A stretch of 64,000 nt of DNA from Nicotiana tabacum (lineage: Eukaryota; Streptophyta; Magnoliopsida; Solanales; Solanaceae): NCBI RefSeq assembly GCF_000715075.1, contig NC_134102.1, forward strand, positions 50,291,348-50,355,347, in the 5' to 3' direction. This document shows positions 45,938 through 56,426 of the stretch, piece by piece; the stretch's first letter is position 1, and the number at the start of each line of letters is the position of its first letter. The position numbers were made by a program, and so were the translations under genes. The notes beneath the pieces are model-generated. The model did not search any database and was not told where the DNA came from. It saw only the letters and a program-made list of their open reading frames with translations.

Positions 45938-46003
45938 GTAATGAAAATCTTAAAAGCTCATGGGCTCGATTCGGGAACGGTGGCTAACATTTCAATCTTA
46001 TAG
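45938..46003 (+). other. Intron 4 of aORF E
   Basis: GTAATG at 45938 to CTTATAG ending 46003, 66 bp. Phase 0 on both sides. No equivalent intron is visible in D. Confidence 0.7.
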
Positions 46004-46599
46004 ATGCAATAGAAGATCGAGAGGATCGAGCAGTTCCGTGAGGAGGTCGACACAATAATGGCGCAGTCCTTGGGAAGGAAAGAAGGTATGGACCGCTTTG
46101 CTGCAGAAAAAGAGACTGCTCGAGCCCAATTATCATTTGTCAAAAGTCTACTTCAAGGCAGTAAGGAGAAGAGCTCGACTCAAGCAAGGAAAATAGAGGA
46201 GCTCGAGGCTCGGTTGGCTTTCGAACTTGCCAAGGCCAAATCTGAAGCCGAAAATGTAGAGGCCGAGGTGATAGAGGATGTGATTGTGGCCGTCTATAGG
46301 GCCGATGCTAAAGCCGCTCAAGGTCCAAGCGATAGAGGCATCCGAGATCGCTCAAACTCGAGCATATTAGATTGTTGAACTCACGAAATGCCAATCTCGG
46401 AGGGAAACCCTCGAGGAGATTCATGCTCGAGGTTTCGATCTTACCAATGAGATAGCAAATGCTAGAGAGCATGAAGCCGAAGCTGGAGCATTGGCCACTT
46501 CCGATGATGATGATGATGATGGCAGCAAGAGCAGGTCCGAGAATAGGGAGGACCTCGATGTAGAAGAAGCTGCCCCGGGAGGAGATCAGGAACCTTAGG

Positions 46600-48009
46600 A
46601 ATTTTCACTTTTAATCTTTTCTAAGGATCCTGATCGGACCTTGTAAATATTCATATATATAAAGATCTCTTTCTATTCCGACTTGTCTTTATTTCTTTTA
46701 TGCCTTGTGAAAGTTTTGTTCAGAAGTTTGAGGATTAGGCATTTTGATCGATTTGTTCAGAAGTTTGAGGATTAGGCATTTTGATCGAAACCGAACTAGT
46801 GTAGTTTTTATAATCGAGTGAGTACTTGCTTGAACTCGGAATGGGGTGATCCTTAGGTTTTAATTGAGTGAGGATGATTTCTTCGAACTCAAAAATAAAC
46901 TGGCCCTTTAGGATGATATGGCCATGGCAAAAAGAATGGCTTTCTCCCTTTTTCGACTTGAAAAGTTTATCATTTAATCATATAAATTCAGTCGTGCCTT
47001 AATACGAAATAAAGGATTTTCTCGAGAATTCGAACGGTTCCGTACCCATTAGGATTTTCAAGGGTCGATATTATCGAGACCCTTTGTTTCGTAATGCCTT
47101 AGCATACAATTAGGGATTTGTTTGAGAGTTCAAACGCCTTTGTATCCATTAAGGTTTTCAAGGGTCAATATTATCGAGACCCTTAGAAATTTAGCCGAGG
47201 GTAGCCTTTTTAACCGGTTTGTGAAAATATTTGAAGGCCTGTTTAATAACGGAAATCGAACGTCTCGAATAGTGTTGATTTGGCCGTAGTTTTTAACTTG
47301 GGATTCGCCTTTTGAGCTTGTTCCCCTGTTATACTTTGAACTTGTTCGAAGTATCAATCCCCGAGTGGGGTGGTCATGGCCTATAAAATCGAGGATTGCC
47401 TTTCTAAGGTCTTACGATCTCGAGGTTTAGTGAATTGATCATGTCGATTGTTTGGGCGACAGTCCCCGAGTATCGGGTAAATTGTTTGAACTTCAGTTGT
47501 GAACGGCCCTTGAGCCAGTCTCCACCATAGATCTTGTATGAAATTGTAAAGTAAAAATTTTTCTAAAGCATGGAGCATCTAGTAAGGAAAAAATATTTCT
47601 TCCAATAGATTTTACATCCGTACATATTTTGTCATTTAGGGCTCGAGTAATATACATGGACACGATTCATTTGACCATTTGGTCATCTACAAAATTTACC
47701 TATCGAGACCCTGTCGACATGAAGTATTTTCCTTGTAGCTATCTGAGGGTGATGCCCCCCAGTATTCGAGGTTGATTGTAAAGGAGCCTCAGATACTGTT
47801 GAATTGCTCTAAGTTAGCACGAACAATAGTTGCCTCGTTAAAAACCTTGCCGGAAAAAACCTTTTTGGACAAAAATCGGTCGAAAGGAAAAAGAGTGCAA
47901 CGCGTACTTTCAGACCTAAGGGCTTCATGTTGAAGGATTCTCCGATGTCTCCGATAGAACGCTTGTAATTGGTTAGCATAAAATTTTAATGAAAATGGAG
48001 AAGGTCATC
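46600..48009. mobile_element. Non-coding spacer of element E between aORF and pol
   Basis: No ORF supported. A polyadenylation-like T/A-rich segment (ttgtaaatattcatatatat, 46642-46661) follows the aORF. It holds a perfect 36-bp tandem pair (ttgttcagaagtttgaggat...) at about 46715-46787, two copies of a roughly 45-bp word containing ttttcaagggtc and attatcgagaccctt (47053-47085, 47153-47185), and the conserved block at 47832-47901. Confidence 0.7.
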
Positions 48010-49123
48010 CCTTACCAATAATATCATTTGAGAAGTGACACATTCCAATTATTTGACAATTGTTCGTCGTTCATCGTGCCGAGTTTGTAAGATCCTTTTC
48101 CGACGATATCAAAGATCTAATACGGTCCCTCCCAATTTAGGCCGGGTTTTCCTTCGTTTGGGTCTCGAGTAATGAGGGTGACTTTTCTCAATACTAAGTG
48201 CCCAGTTCTATAATGTCAAAAATTGGCTCTTCGGTTGTAGTACCTTTCAATCTGTTGCTTTGTGCGGCCATTCGAACGAGGGAACTTTCCCGTTTTTCAT
48301 CTAGCAATTCGAAACTTGTATTCATAGCCTCGTGATTCAACTCTTCCGTTGCATATCAAAACCTGATGCTAGGTTCCCCGACTTCGACCGGGATTAGAGC
48401 TTCGATGCCATATACTAAAGAGAATGTGTTGACCCCGTACTGGATTTTGACATTGTTCGATACGCCCAAAGGACCCCGGGCAACATATCTCTCCATTGTT
48501 CGTCGATTCTGCCTGTCCGTTCCCACTGGGTTGAGATGGTGTTGACAAGATCCTTTTGATTTTGTGGTCTTCAAGAAACTTTGTTACTTTACGGCCGATG
48601 AATTGCTTTCCATTATCGCATACGATCTCGGCAGGCATTCCGAATCGACATATATTGTTGTCCCAGATGAAGTTGATAACTTTTTTTCCTTGACTTTTTC
48701 GAAGGCCTGTGCTTCAACCAATTTAGAGAAATAGTCAGTCATAAATAAAATGAATTTAGCTTTACCCGGGGCCGATGGTAGAGGGCCGACGATATCCATT
48801 TACTATTTCTTGAACGGCCATAGAGATAGGACCTAATGGAGTTGCTCCCCAGGTTGGTGGATCACTGACACATATCTTTGACACTTGTCGCACTTTCAAA
48901 TGAATTACTTTGTATCTTTTTCCATATTGGCCCAGTAGTATCCGACTCTGATGACTTTGTGAACCAATGATTCAGCACCGGAATGATTTCCGCAAGTTCT
49001 CTCGTGAATTTCCCTTAGGATGTAGTCGGTGTCTCCGCGACCCAAACATATTGCCAATGGTCCATCAAACATCCTTCTATATAGTGTTCCATCTTCGGCC
49101 AATGTGAATCGTGCGTCCTTCAT
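48010..49123 (-). pseudogene. Integrase of Tat element E
   Basis: Minus strand. Zinc-binding part with REIHERTCGNHSG (49123-48905), catalytic core with first Asp in MDIVGPLPSAPGK (about 48799), second Asp in IVCDNGKQF and Glu in GNGQAESTN (48638-48480), then a degraded C-terminus with WNV near 48040. Several stops and frame changes (near 48900, 48800, 48600 and 48480) interrupt it. All three DDE residues can be recognised across the broken frames. More damaged than the integrase of D. Confidence 0.85.
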
Positions 49124-49201
49124 ACGTAGAGTCCTCGATTCCTTAGGATCCGACGAAAGCTTTCCGTTCTTTAGGTACTTGATATATTTATTCCTCCAAT
49201 C

Positions 49202-49787
49202 CTAGGCCAGACTTGTGGAGTTTATTTTGGCATGGCCTTCTTCAATCACTGACCTCGAAAGTTGCACGATTGTTCCCGCACTATTTTCGTCGTCTTCGAC
49301 CGACGACCCCAAATTTGCAAAGGCATCGACTTCACTGTTTTGCTCTCGAGGCACGTGCAGTATGGTCCATTCTTGAAATCGATGTAGTTTCACCTGTAAT
49401 TTATCCAAGTATCTCTGCATTCGATCATCTCGAACCTCGAAGGTTCCGTTGACTTGGTTTACCACAAGTAATGAGTCACAATTGGCTTCGATGACCTCCG
49501 CTCCCAAACTCTTAGCTAGCTCGAGACCTGCAATCATGGCCTCATACTCAGCCTCGTTGTTAGTTAACTTGGAAGTTTTGATATGACTGTCTAATTGTAT
49601 TACCCGTGGGCGGCTTCAAAGCGATGCCTAACACGGACCCCTTCACATTCGAAGTGTCATCTGTGAATAGGGTCCACACCCCCGATGTTGTACTCGATTT
49701 TAATAATAGTTCTTTTTCAACCTCAGGTATGAGGGCTGGCATAAAGTCGGCCACGAAGTCTGCTACGATTTTAGACTTGATGGCCAT
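49202..49787 (-). pseudogene. Second (archaeal-type) RNase H of Tat element E
   Basis: Two overlapping pieces, 49560-49787 and 49202-49537, separated by a frameshift near 49550. The first acidic site reads WTLFTDDTSN (the usual Gly after Asp is replaced by Asp); the later sites are EANCDSLLVV and NSEVDAFAN. It is homologous to the intact frame at 19102-19626 in D. Confidence 0.82.
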
Positions 49788-49799
49788 TCAGGGTTGATA

Positions 49800-50168
49800 C
49801 TCGATATCGTACCCGCTGATTTCGACGGCCCATTTGGCCAATCGGCCCGAGAGTTCGGGCTTATGCAAAATATTGTGAAGAGGATAAGTGGTCACCACAC
49901 AAATTGGGTGACATTAAAAATATGGTTTTAATTTCCTAGAGGCGCTTATTAGGGCAAGCGCCAATTTTTTTAAGTGTGGGTACCGGGTCTCGGCCTCGCC
50001 TAAAGTTCGACTAACATAGTAAACAGAAAATTGTGTACCTTGCTCTTCTCCAACTAGGACTCCACTTGCCGAGATTTCTGAGACTGCTAAGTATAAGATG
50101 AGTTGCTCGTCTGCTTTCGGAGTATGAAGCAATGGCGGGCTCGAGAGGTACCGCTTTAACTCTTCCAA
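49800..50168 (-). pseudogene. RNase H/connection region following RT, element E
   Basis: Contains LKRYLSSPPLLHTPKADEQL and the SVYYVSRTLGEAETRYPHLK motif, the region between RT and the second RNase H. The frame is open at 49914-50168 and decays beyond. Confidence 0.78.
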
Positions 50169-50188
50169 TGCTTGTTGGCATTCCGGGT

Positions 50189-50923
50189 CTATGCAAAATT
50201 GTTCTTCTTTTTGAGTAGCGAGAAGAACTTGTGACTTCTATCTGAAGACTTTGAGATGAATCGGCCTAGGGCAGCTATGCGCCATATTAATCTTTGTACG
50301 GCCTTAATATTATCCACGATTGTGATGTCTTCGATCGCCTTGATCTTATCGGGGTTGATTTCGATACCCCGATTTGATACCATAAAGCCGAGGAACTTCC
50401 TAGAGCTGACATCGAATGCACACTTCTCCGCGTTGAGTTTCTTGTTGTATTTCCTTAGTATATCGAAGGTCTCCTGCAAATGTGTTGAATGGTCCTCTGC
50501 TCGCAGGGGCGTAACTAGCATATCGTCAATATAAACTTCCATTGACTTACCTATTTGTTCTTCGAACATTCGATTTACTAAGCGTTGATAAGTGGCACCA
50601 ACATTTTTTAGTCCTAACGGCATTACATTATAACAATAGGTGCCGTACTTAGTGATGAACGAAGTCTTTTCCTGATCCTCCGAGTTCATTTGTATTTGAT
50701 TGTACCCAGAGTAGGCATCAAGAAAACTAAGGATCTCGTGGCCGGCCGTGGCATCGATCATGCGATCGATATTCGGCAGAGGAAAAGAGTCTTTAGGACA
50801 TGCTTTGTTTAAATTTTTATAATCTACGCACATCCTAAGTTTATTTCCCCTTTTAGGGACTACGTATGCGTTTGCTAACCATTTGGGATATTTTACATCC
50901 GAAATGGATCCCATTTTGAGAAG
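50189..50923 (-). CDS. Reverse transcriptase core of Tat element E (partial, open frame)
   Basis: About 245 codons are open from the edge of the solo LTR at 50924. Motifs in order: PKWLANAYVVPKRGNKLRMC, VDYKNLNKACPKDSFPLPNI, SFLDAYSGYNQIQMN, TSFITKYGTYCYNVMPLGLK, GATYQRLVNRMF, catalytic VYIDDMLV, GFMVSNRGIEINPDKI and FFSLLKKKNNFA. This is the best preserved pol segment of the window and shows the catalytic Asp pair intact. Its N-terminal part is separated by the solo LTR and continues at 53006. A stop follows the KKKNNFA motif. Confidence 0.9.
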   Translation of the reverse strand, partial: LLKMGSISDVKYPKWLANAYVVPKRGNKLRMCVDYKNLNKACPKDSFPLPNIDRMIDATAGHEILSFLDAYSGYNQIQMNSEDQEKTSFITKYGTYCYNVMPLGLKNVGATYQRLVNRMFEEQIGKSMEVYIDDMLVTPLRAEDHSTHLQETFDILRKYNKKLNAEKCAFDVSSRKFLGFMVSNRGIEINPDKIKAIEDITIVDNIKAVQRLIWRIAALGRFISKSSDRSHKFFSLLKKKNNFA

Positions 50924-50928
50924 TTTGG

Positions 50929-53000
50929 TGTCACGCCCCAAACCCGGGGGGGCGAGACCGGCACCCGGTGCCTCATCTATCCTTGCGTATCAACATGCGA
51001 CTAAGGGACTGTGAACATATAATGTCATTCTTTTGTCATGGGGCCACATATTGCGAGACGATTTGCGAAGAAAAATATAAAACTGAATGAAAAACTACTA
51101 CTCGCTAAACTTCAATATAAGGCAGGTCCGACAAGGCCGTCATAGCTACTATAGCTGACAAACCAACATATTATACATATAAGGCCTACAAGCCCAACAT
51201 ATTGCACTAACTGACAGGAAATGTCTACAAGCCTTTATGAATGGATGTACTGAGATCGGAACAGGGCCCCGACCTTCCCATAGCCTATATACATATATAC
51301 ACAACATGTACACAAAACATCTAAACCCGGCAACTCCGGAGGACGTGGAGCTTACCGATAAAGCTGAACTCGGGCAACACCTACTGAAGAGGTCTACCCG
51401 TCTGTCTATCAGAACCTGTATGCATGAAATGCAGCGTCCCCAGAGAAAGGGACGTCAGTACAAAATAATGTATCGAGAATGCAAGGCAATAATATAACTG
51501 AAAGCTAAAACTGAAGAGATAATAATAATAGCTGAAAGTAACTAGGATTCAAAGATAATCTGAAGATATGCTCACCTGCTGATACTGACTCAACTCTCTC
51601 AATATAGCAAGTAAAATAGTTGTCCGGCCCTATAAGGCTTGGTATATATATACAACTGCTCTGCCATAGTAGGCTCGCTCATAGGCGCTCGGCCATACTA
51701 GGATCTGTATCTCGGCCAACTAGGCTCGCTCATAAGCGCTCGACCACAGTAGGCTCGGTATATAACTTACCATCTGATCAGAGGTTTCCCAATAGGGACC
51801 TGCCCATCGATTATAGCTCGATGGTTATGAAAATACTGTAATACTGTATATATATATGCTCTCTGCTCTCTTGACTAGAACAAGACAATACTCAATTAAA
51901 TATGAAGTCCCGATAAGGAGAATATCGTAACTTACGAGACTAGGAAAATATACATAAAATCGGGAGTATGAACTTCTCTTTATGCCTCGTTATCAAACAT
52001 ATGTAATTACGAGATCATGCCAAAATGAAGGAAGGGCTTAGCCTTAACATACCTGGAGTGGGGAAAAATCCGTGTGATATTCTTGAGAAGGATTGCACCG
52101 TACTCCCTTAAAATTGCAAAATCTCACGTTGCTTAAGATACTATAAAATCTCTGTTTGAATTATTGAAGATCTGTACCCTTCTATGTTAGTTTCAGATTG
52201 CCTTCTACGTTAGCTTCAGATCCGTACTATTTCCTGAATTATTTTCTTGAATGCATATCAAAGGTTTGTAGCGACACACGAAATGTGCATCTCATTTAGA
52301 GTGGTTTTATTGTATTTTCAACAAAGTGAGATATTAGACGCCTCAATCTTTTGAAGGTTTCTTCATTTTAGTTGTATCTTTCTTGCTTAGGGAAGTGGAA
52401 ATGGAAAAGAAGGCTCATATGGACATTGACTACTATTTGTTTGTAATACTGATTGTTCATAGTGGAAATGGATTACATGCAGGATCACAAGTGTTGGTAT
52501 TGAACGAGCCTGTCTTAATTTTGTTTGACAATCCATTAACCCAATATGACTAAGAGTCATATGTTTTAGTAGTGGCTTGCTGCTACGTGGGGGTGGGGAT
52601 TTTTTTAATCTTATCCCATAATTCATTAGTTAATTAGGTAATATCCCGTTACCCGATAATTAACCAATTACCCACATAATTAAGAATTATCTCAAATTAC
52701 TTAAAGTACTACTCATTTCTAATACACTTTATACATTATTCTATCATGGTCATATGGTACCTTGTATGGCACTAGTCCATAAATACAAGGTATTATAGCT
52801 TGCACCGTATTTTATCCCAAATTGCCAAACTTTGACAAAACTAATTTTCTTCTATTTGCTTACCTTCTCTCCTTTATGAACATACTCATCACGTGGTTGA
52901 AATAGCATAATGCTTATAATCTCAAGAAAATCTGATCCCCGAGTCTACGTCAATTAACCGAAGATGAAATTTTAACGTACGAAAAATGCGAGATGTAACA
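50929..53000 (-). mobile_element. Solo LTR (G/F family), minus orientation, nested in RT of E
   Basis: The plus strand begins TGTCACGCCCCAAACC and ends GCGAGATGTAACA, the inverse of the G-family ends; 2072 bp. The TSD TTTGG is exact at 50924-50928 and 53001-53005. It carries the inverted box gtccccagagaaagggacgt (51435-51454) and inverted 3'-half similarity to G and F. No internal region. Confidence 0.9.
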
Positions 53001-53005
53001 TTTGG

Positions 53006-53400
53006 TTACCTCGTCCTTGATGAATGCATGTTTTACCTCGGACTGGGGTATTGTCTTTTATTTTACCGGGCTGAACTTCAGGTCCAAGCTCAGTCGATGT
53101 GTAGCGATTTCCGGCGGGATTCCTATCATATCTAAATGAGACCAAGCAAAAAAATCCATATTATTAATAAGAAATTTAATGAGTTTTTCCCTGAGCTCGG
53201 GGGTTAACCCCGTTCCCTGGTATACCTTTCGATCGGGTAGTTTCCCGATCAGTACGACCTGCTCCAGCTCCTCAACCGTTGATTTGGTTGCGTCGGAATC
53301 CTCGGGGATTATGAAGGATCGAGGGATCCAATAGTCATCGTCCTCGTCCGTTCCCTACTTCTCCGATTGAGTAGAGGTTGGAAGCTGTGGTTGCTATTTA
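53006..53400 (-). pseudogene. pol linker and RT N-terminal part, element E
   Basis: Minus-strand coding similarity to the D segment at 20873-21073 (FFAWSHLDMIGIPPEIATHR region near 53130), with a stop near 53070. It leads into the RT core after removal of the solo LTR. Confidence 0.7.
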
Positions 53401-53458
53401 GCTTCCTATTTTCCTTTGGACTCCGATCCTTTTTTTGACGAAAGTGCCGATATCGGTA

Positions 53459-53863
53459 TCACCTCGTCGAACGCGAACATCTCTTTGGCAGCATGCTGTT
53501 CCCCGTACACCATTTTACTCCATCCGGTGTTGGGAACTTTAGCAATTGGTGAAGTGTTAAAGGGACTGCCATCATATTGTGAATCCAAGGTCTTCCGAAC
53601 AGGACGTTGTATCTCATATCGCCTTCGATCATATAGAACTTGGTTTCTTGAATAGTCCCAGCTATATTTACTGGTAAAATGATTTCTCCTTTAGTCGTTT
53701 CACTTGCCATGTTGAAACCATTGACAACTCGAGTTGCGGGCACGATCTGATCTTGTAGGACGAGCTGTTCCATAACACTCGATCGAATAATATTGGCCGA
53801 GCTTCTTGGATCAATTAAAACACGTTTAACCTGAATTTTATTCACAGGTATAGAGATTACCAA
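53459..53863 (-). pseudogene. Aspartic protease of Tat element E
   Basis: A 134-codon open frame with KRVLIDPRSSANIIRSSVME near its N-terminus, followed by GFNMASETTKGEI and GDMRYNVLFGRPWIHNM. The active-site triplet D-x-G of aspartic proteases reads D-P-R here; D has D-P-G at the same place. The Gly-to-Arg change should inactivate the enzyme although the frame is open. Confidence 0.82.
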
Positions 53864-53992
53864 TGCATCATTGTGGGGTTGTGAGATCCCTTCTGCTTCC
53901 TCATCGTTGAATGATAAAGTGCCTTCTGGTACATAGTCTCGAGTTCATTTTTCCCTGGTGATCGATACCTTAGTTCTTTTGAAAACGGGCCC

Positions 53993-54304
53993 TTATGGAA
54001 TATCGATCCCACCAACGATCATATGAATCACATGCTGTGGTTCTTCCTGCTCGTTTTTCCTATTTGCATCCCTGTCTCTAAAATGATTTTTAGTTCGCTC
54101 GCTCAAGAACTCTCGAAGGTGACCCTCGTTGAATAGACGGGCCACCTCCTCCCTTAGTTGTCTGCAGTTTTCGATTCTGTGACCATGCGTACCATGGTAT
54201 CTACATATTTGATTAGGGTTCCTTTGGGATGGATCGGTTTGTAGGGGCCTGGGCCATCTAGTATCTTTGATTCGTCGATGCTGAAGTTGTATTCTGATAA
54301 TCAT
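53993..54304 (-). pseudogene. gag zinc-knuckle region, element E
   Basis: A 103-codon frame with the zinc knuckle ICRYHGTHGHRIENCRQL and a downstream charged region. It follows the gag core at 54730-55701 with several stops between them (54305-54729). Confidence 0.8.
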
Positions 54305-54729
54305 GGTGCCTCTGTGGGATTGGCACGTTTACCGAAACCGTTTTTGCTCATGAGCCGTCGAGAACCCTGTCCTCGATCGTTCCTTCGATCATTTCGGATG
54401 GGATTGTGTCCTAGGCCGTTGTTTCTATGATCTGCATTATATGGTTGATATCAGTCTCTATTCAACCAAGGTTCTCTATCAATATCTCTCTGAGTTCTTC
54501 CAACGGGCCTGATAGGATAAGCGGAACCGGAAGGGGTCCCTAATTGATCATCCTTGACCCTGATCTTCAACTGGTATCGATTATGTACATCGGCCCTTGT
54601 TAACACTAGGAATTCAATTAAATTCTATTTTAGCTATCGTGAGGCCACCGAACTCCGATCGTTCAAACCTTGAGTAAAACCTTGAACAACCCAATCATCT
54701 GTGACTGATGGTAGTTCCATGCGTTCCAT

Positions 54730-55701
54730 CTAGAAACGAGATATGAACTCCCTGAATATTTTGTTAACTTTCTGTTTTACCTTGAAGAGGTCTGACTTCC
54801 TAGTCGCAACCTTTATTGCCCCGGCGTGTGCCTTTATGAAAGATTCTGCAAGCATGGAGAAGGAATCAATGGAATTAGGTGGCAGATTATGATACCATAT
54901 CATTGCCCCCTTCGATAGAGTTTCTCCAAATTTCTTTAGTAGAACCGATTCGATCTCATCATCTTCTAAATCATTTCCTTTTATCTCACATGTATAGGAG
55001 GTGACATGCTGATTTGGATCGGTGGTCCCATTGTACTTGGGGATTTCCGACATGCGGAATTTCTTCGGAATGGGCTTCAGAGCCGCACTTGGGGGGAACG
55101 GCTTCTGCCCGAACTTCTTCGAGTCCATACCTTTTAAAATTGGTGGTGCCCCCGATATTTGGTGAACCCGGGAGTTATATGTCTCTACCTTCTTCTCATT
55201 TGCCTCAATTTTCTTTTCTCCCATTTCAATTCGTTTAGTGAGCTCCTCGAGCATTTTCATAATGACAGGGTCAGTCCCCGATTCATTGGCATTCGACCTT
55301 TCCGACACTGGCTCGGTCCTGTGGACGACTTCTGGTTCTACCCCACTCGACGCTCGATGTTGATTTTGTAGTTGAGTTATAGCAGCTTGTTGAGCATGTA
55401 ACATTTCAAATATCACTTGGAGGCTAACTCTACCATCTCCTCCGCCCTGCGTACCTCCACCACCAGATCGACCTTCCCTCGGTATGCAACCTTCAGGATC
55501 AGCGCCCAAATTTGTATTTAGGGAGATATGTGAACTGACATCGATGGGGTTTATAAATGGTACTCCCTCGAGATCATCATGAGGCACCTCGATTTTTGGG
55601 GCGGCTATATTATCGTTCTCCCCTTGAAATCCGAAACCGTTGTCACCATGTGAGGGTGTTGTTTGTGAGTTTGACATGTTTTTTCTTGAAAATAAAAACA
55701 C
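54730..55701 (-). CDS. gag of Tat element E (N-terminal and core)
   Basis: An open frame of 323 codons, the longest in the window. Residues 1-60 are polar; about 85-120 contain a Gly-rich segment and a Gln/His segment; about 150-175 are a Glu/Lys coiled-coil (EKKIEANEKKVE); about 205-323 form the retrotransposon gag core (EIPKYNGTTDPNQHV, WYHNLPPNSIDSF, ESFIKAHAG). A second Met at residue 9 (55677) begins MSNSQTTP and is an alternative start. The frame starts 68-92 bp after the primer-binding site, as expected for gag. The stop at the 3' end falls just after REFISRF, where the zinc-knuckle part should continue. Confidence 0.85.
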   Translation of the reverse strand: MFLFSRKNMSNSQTTPSHGDNGFGFQGENDNIAAPKIEVPHDDLEGVPFINPIDVSSHISLNTNLGADPEGCIPREGRSGGGGTQGGGDGRVSLQVIFEMLHAQQAAITQLQNQHRASSGVEPEVVHRTEPVSERSNANESGTDPVIMKMLEELTKRIEMGEKKIEANEKKVETYNSRVHQISGAPPILKGMDSKKFGQKPFPPSAALKPIPKKFRMSEIPKYNGTTDPNQHVTSYTCEIKGNDLEDDEIESVLLKKFGETLSKGAMIWYHNLPPNSIDSFSMLAESFIKAHAGAIKVATRKSDLFKVKQKVNKIFREFISRF

Positions 55702-55768
55702 TTACAAGAACAAGCATAAAGTAGTGTGTGTTATTGGAATCAGTATTGAGCAATCACTATTATCCTTA

Positions 55769-55786
55769 GCCCCAAGTTGGGCGCCA
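55769..55786 (-). other. Primer-binding site of element E (tRNA-Lys type)
   Basis: The plus strand gccccaagttgggcgcca differs from the perfect site of D (27705-27722) in the central acgg/aagt part. It adjoins the LTR at 55789. Confidence 0.8.
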
Positions 55787-55788
55787 AA

Positions 55789-56426
55789 CGTTTTACCCTC
55801 AAAATTGGATAACAATTAAACTTATAATGTGGATTTAAGGATACGTGATTTCACTTAATACTAATTGATAAATATGAAGATTAAAGATAGAATTGTACTA
55901 TAAAGCAAATCAAACCAGTGTTTGAATAGAACGCAGCCCTTGAGTTGGAGTACCCTCGAACTGGTTGATGCAAGGATAATAAAAATACGATAAGCTGAAG
56001 AACAAGAGCATGAGCAAGAAAGAAAATTATATGTCTTTTTTGTCATTCGTCCCTACAAATGGTTAGAACCCCCTTTATATAGTAGAGGAATTCTATTTAT
56101 GGTACAATTCTAATTATAGAAGGAAATCCCATGATTAAATAAACAACCATTCTTGATTCGATCTGTTCTGAGATTTCTGCCATGATCATCTATCAGTCGC
56201 GGATATCTCACTTTTTCGTTACTACGCTATCTTCAGTATTGCTTGATGCATGTCTCGTTTGGTCTCGATTGTTGTCGGCCTCAATCTTGGTAGGTGCCTC
56301 GAATCTCGATCTCGGTATCTTGTCTTCGTGCCTCGATCCAATCCACTTCGGAGTCGTCCTTCGATGCAAACTCCCGGTCTCGGTCAAACAGTAAAATCGG
56401 GCGGGCCCGATTTCAACCATATATAT
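55789..56426 (-). mobile_element. 5' LTR of Tat element E
   Basis: Homologous to 43087-43724. The inner end reads CGTTTTACCC where the other LTR has TGTTTACCC, a mutated terminal TG. The minus-strand TATA-like CTATATAAAG lies at 56073-56082. The outer end lies near 56426, where the two copies diverge. Confidence 0.82.

Larger units (their letters stand above)
44023..46599 (+). pseudogene. Antisense five-exon gene (aORF) of Tat element E
   Basis: Lies on the opposite strand to gag-pol, between integrase and the 3' LTR. Exons: 44023-44736, 44804-44930, 45007-45673, 45746-45937 and 46004-46599. The N-terminal part resembles the plant family called putative gypsy-type transposon protein (TTHVEGFLSVYTYPF and YSPHLYRGGLIKL motifs); exon 3 is basic then acidic; exons 4-5 are predicted coiled coil; the tail has a run of six Asp. 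Splicing joins codons cleanly at each junction (phase 0, except exons 2-3, which split a Gly codon). Defects are TGA 44266, TAG 44635, TAG 45036, TGA 45887, TAG 46010, frameshifts near 45340 and 46320, and a lost acceptor before exon 2. The role is unknown; Tat-lineage antisense ORFs are described in the literature. Confidence 0.78.

Noticed and set aside
46508..46526. GAT microsatellite as a separate feature
   Set aside because: It encodes the poly-Asp run in the acidic tail of the antisense gene.
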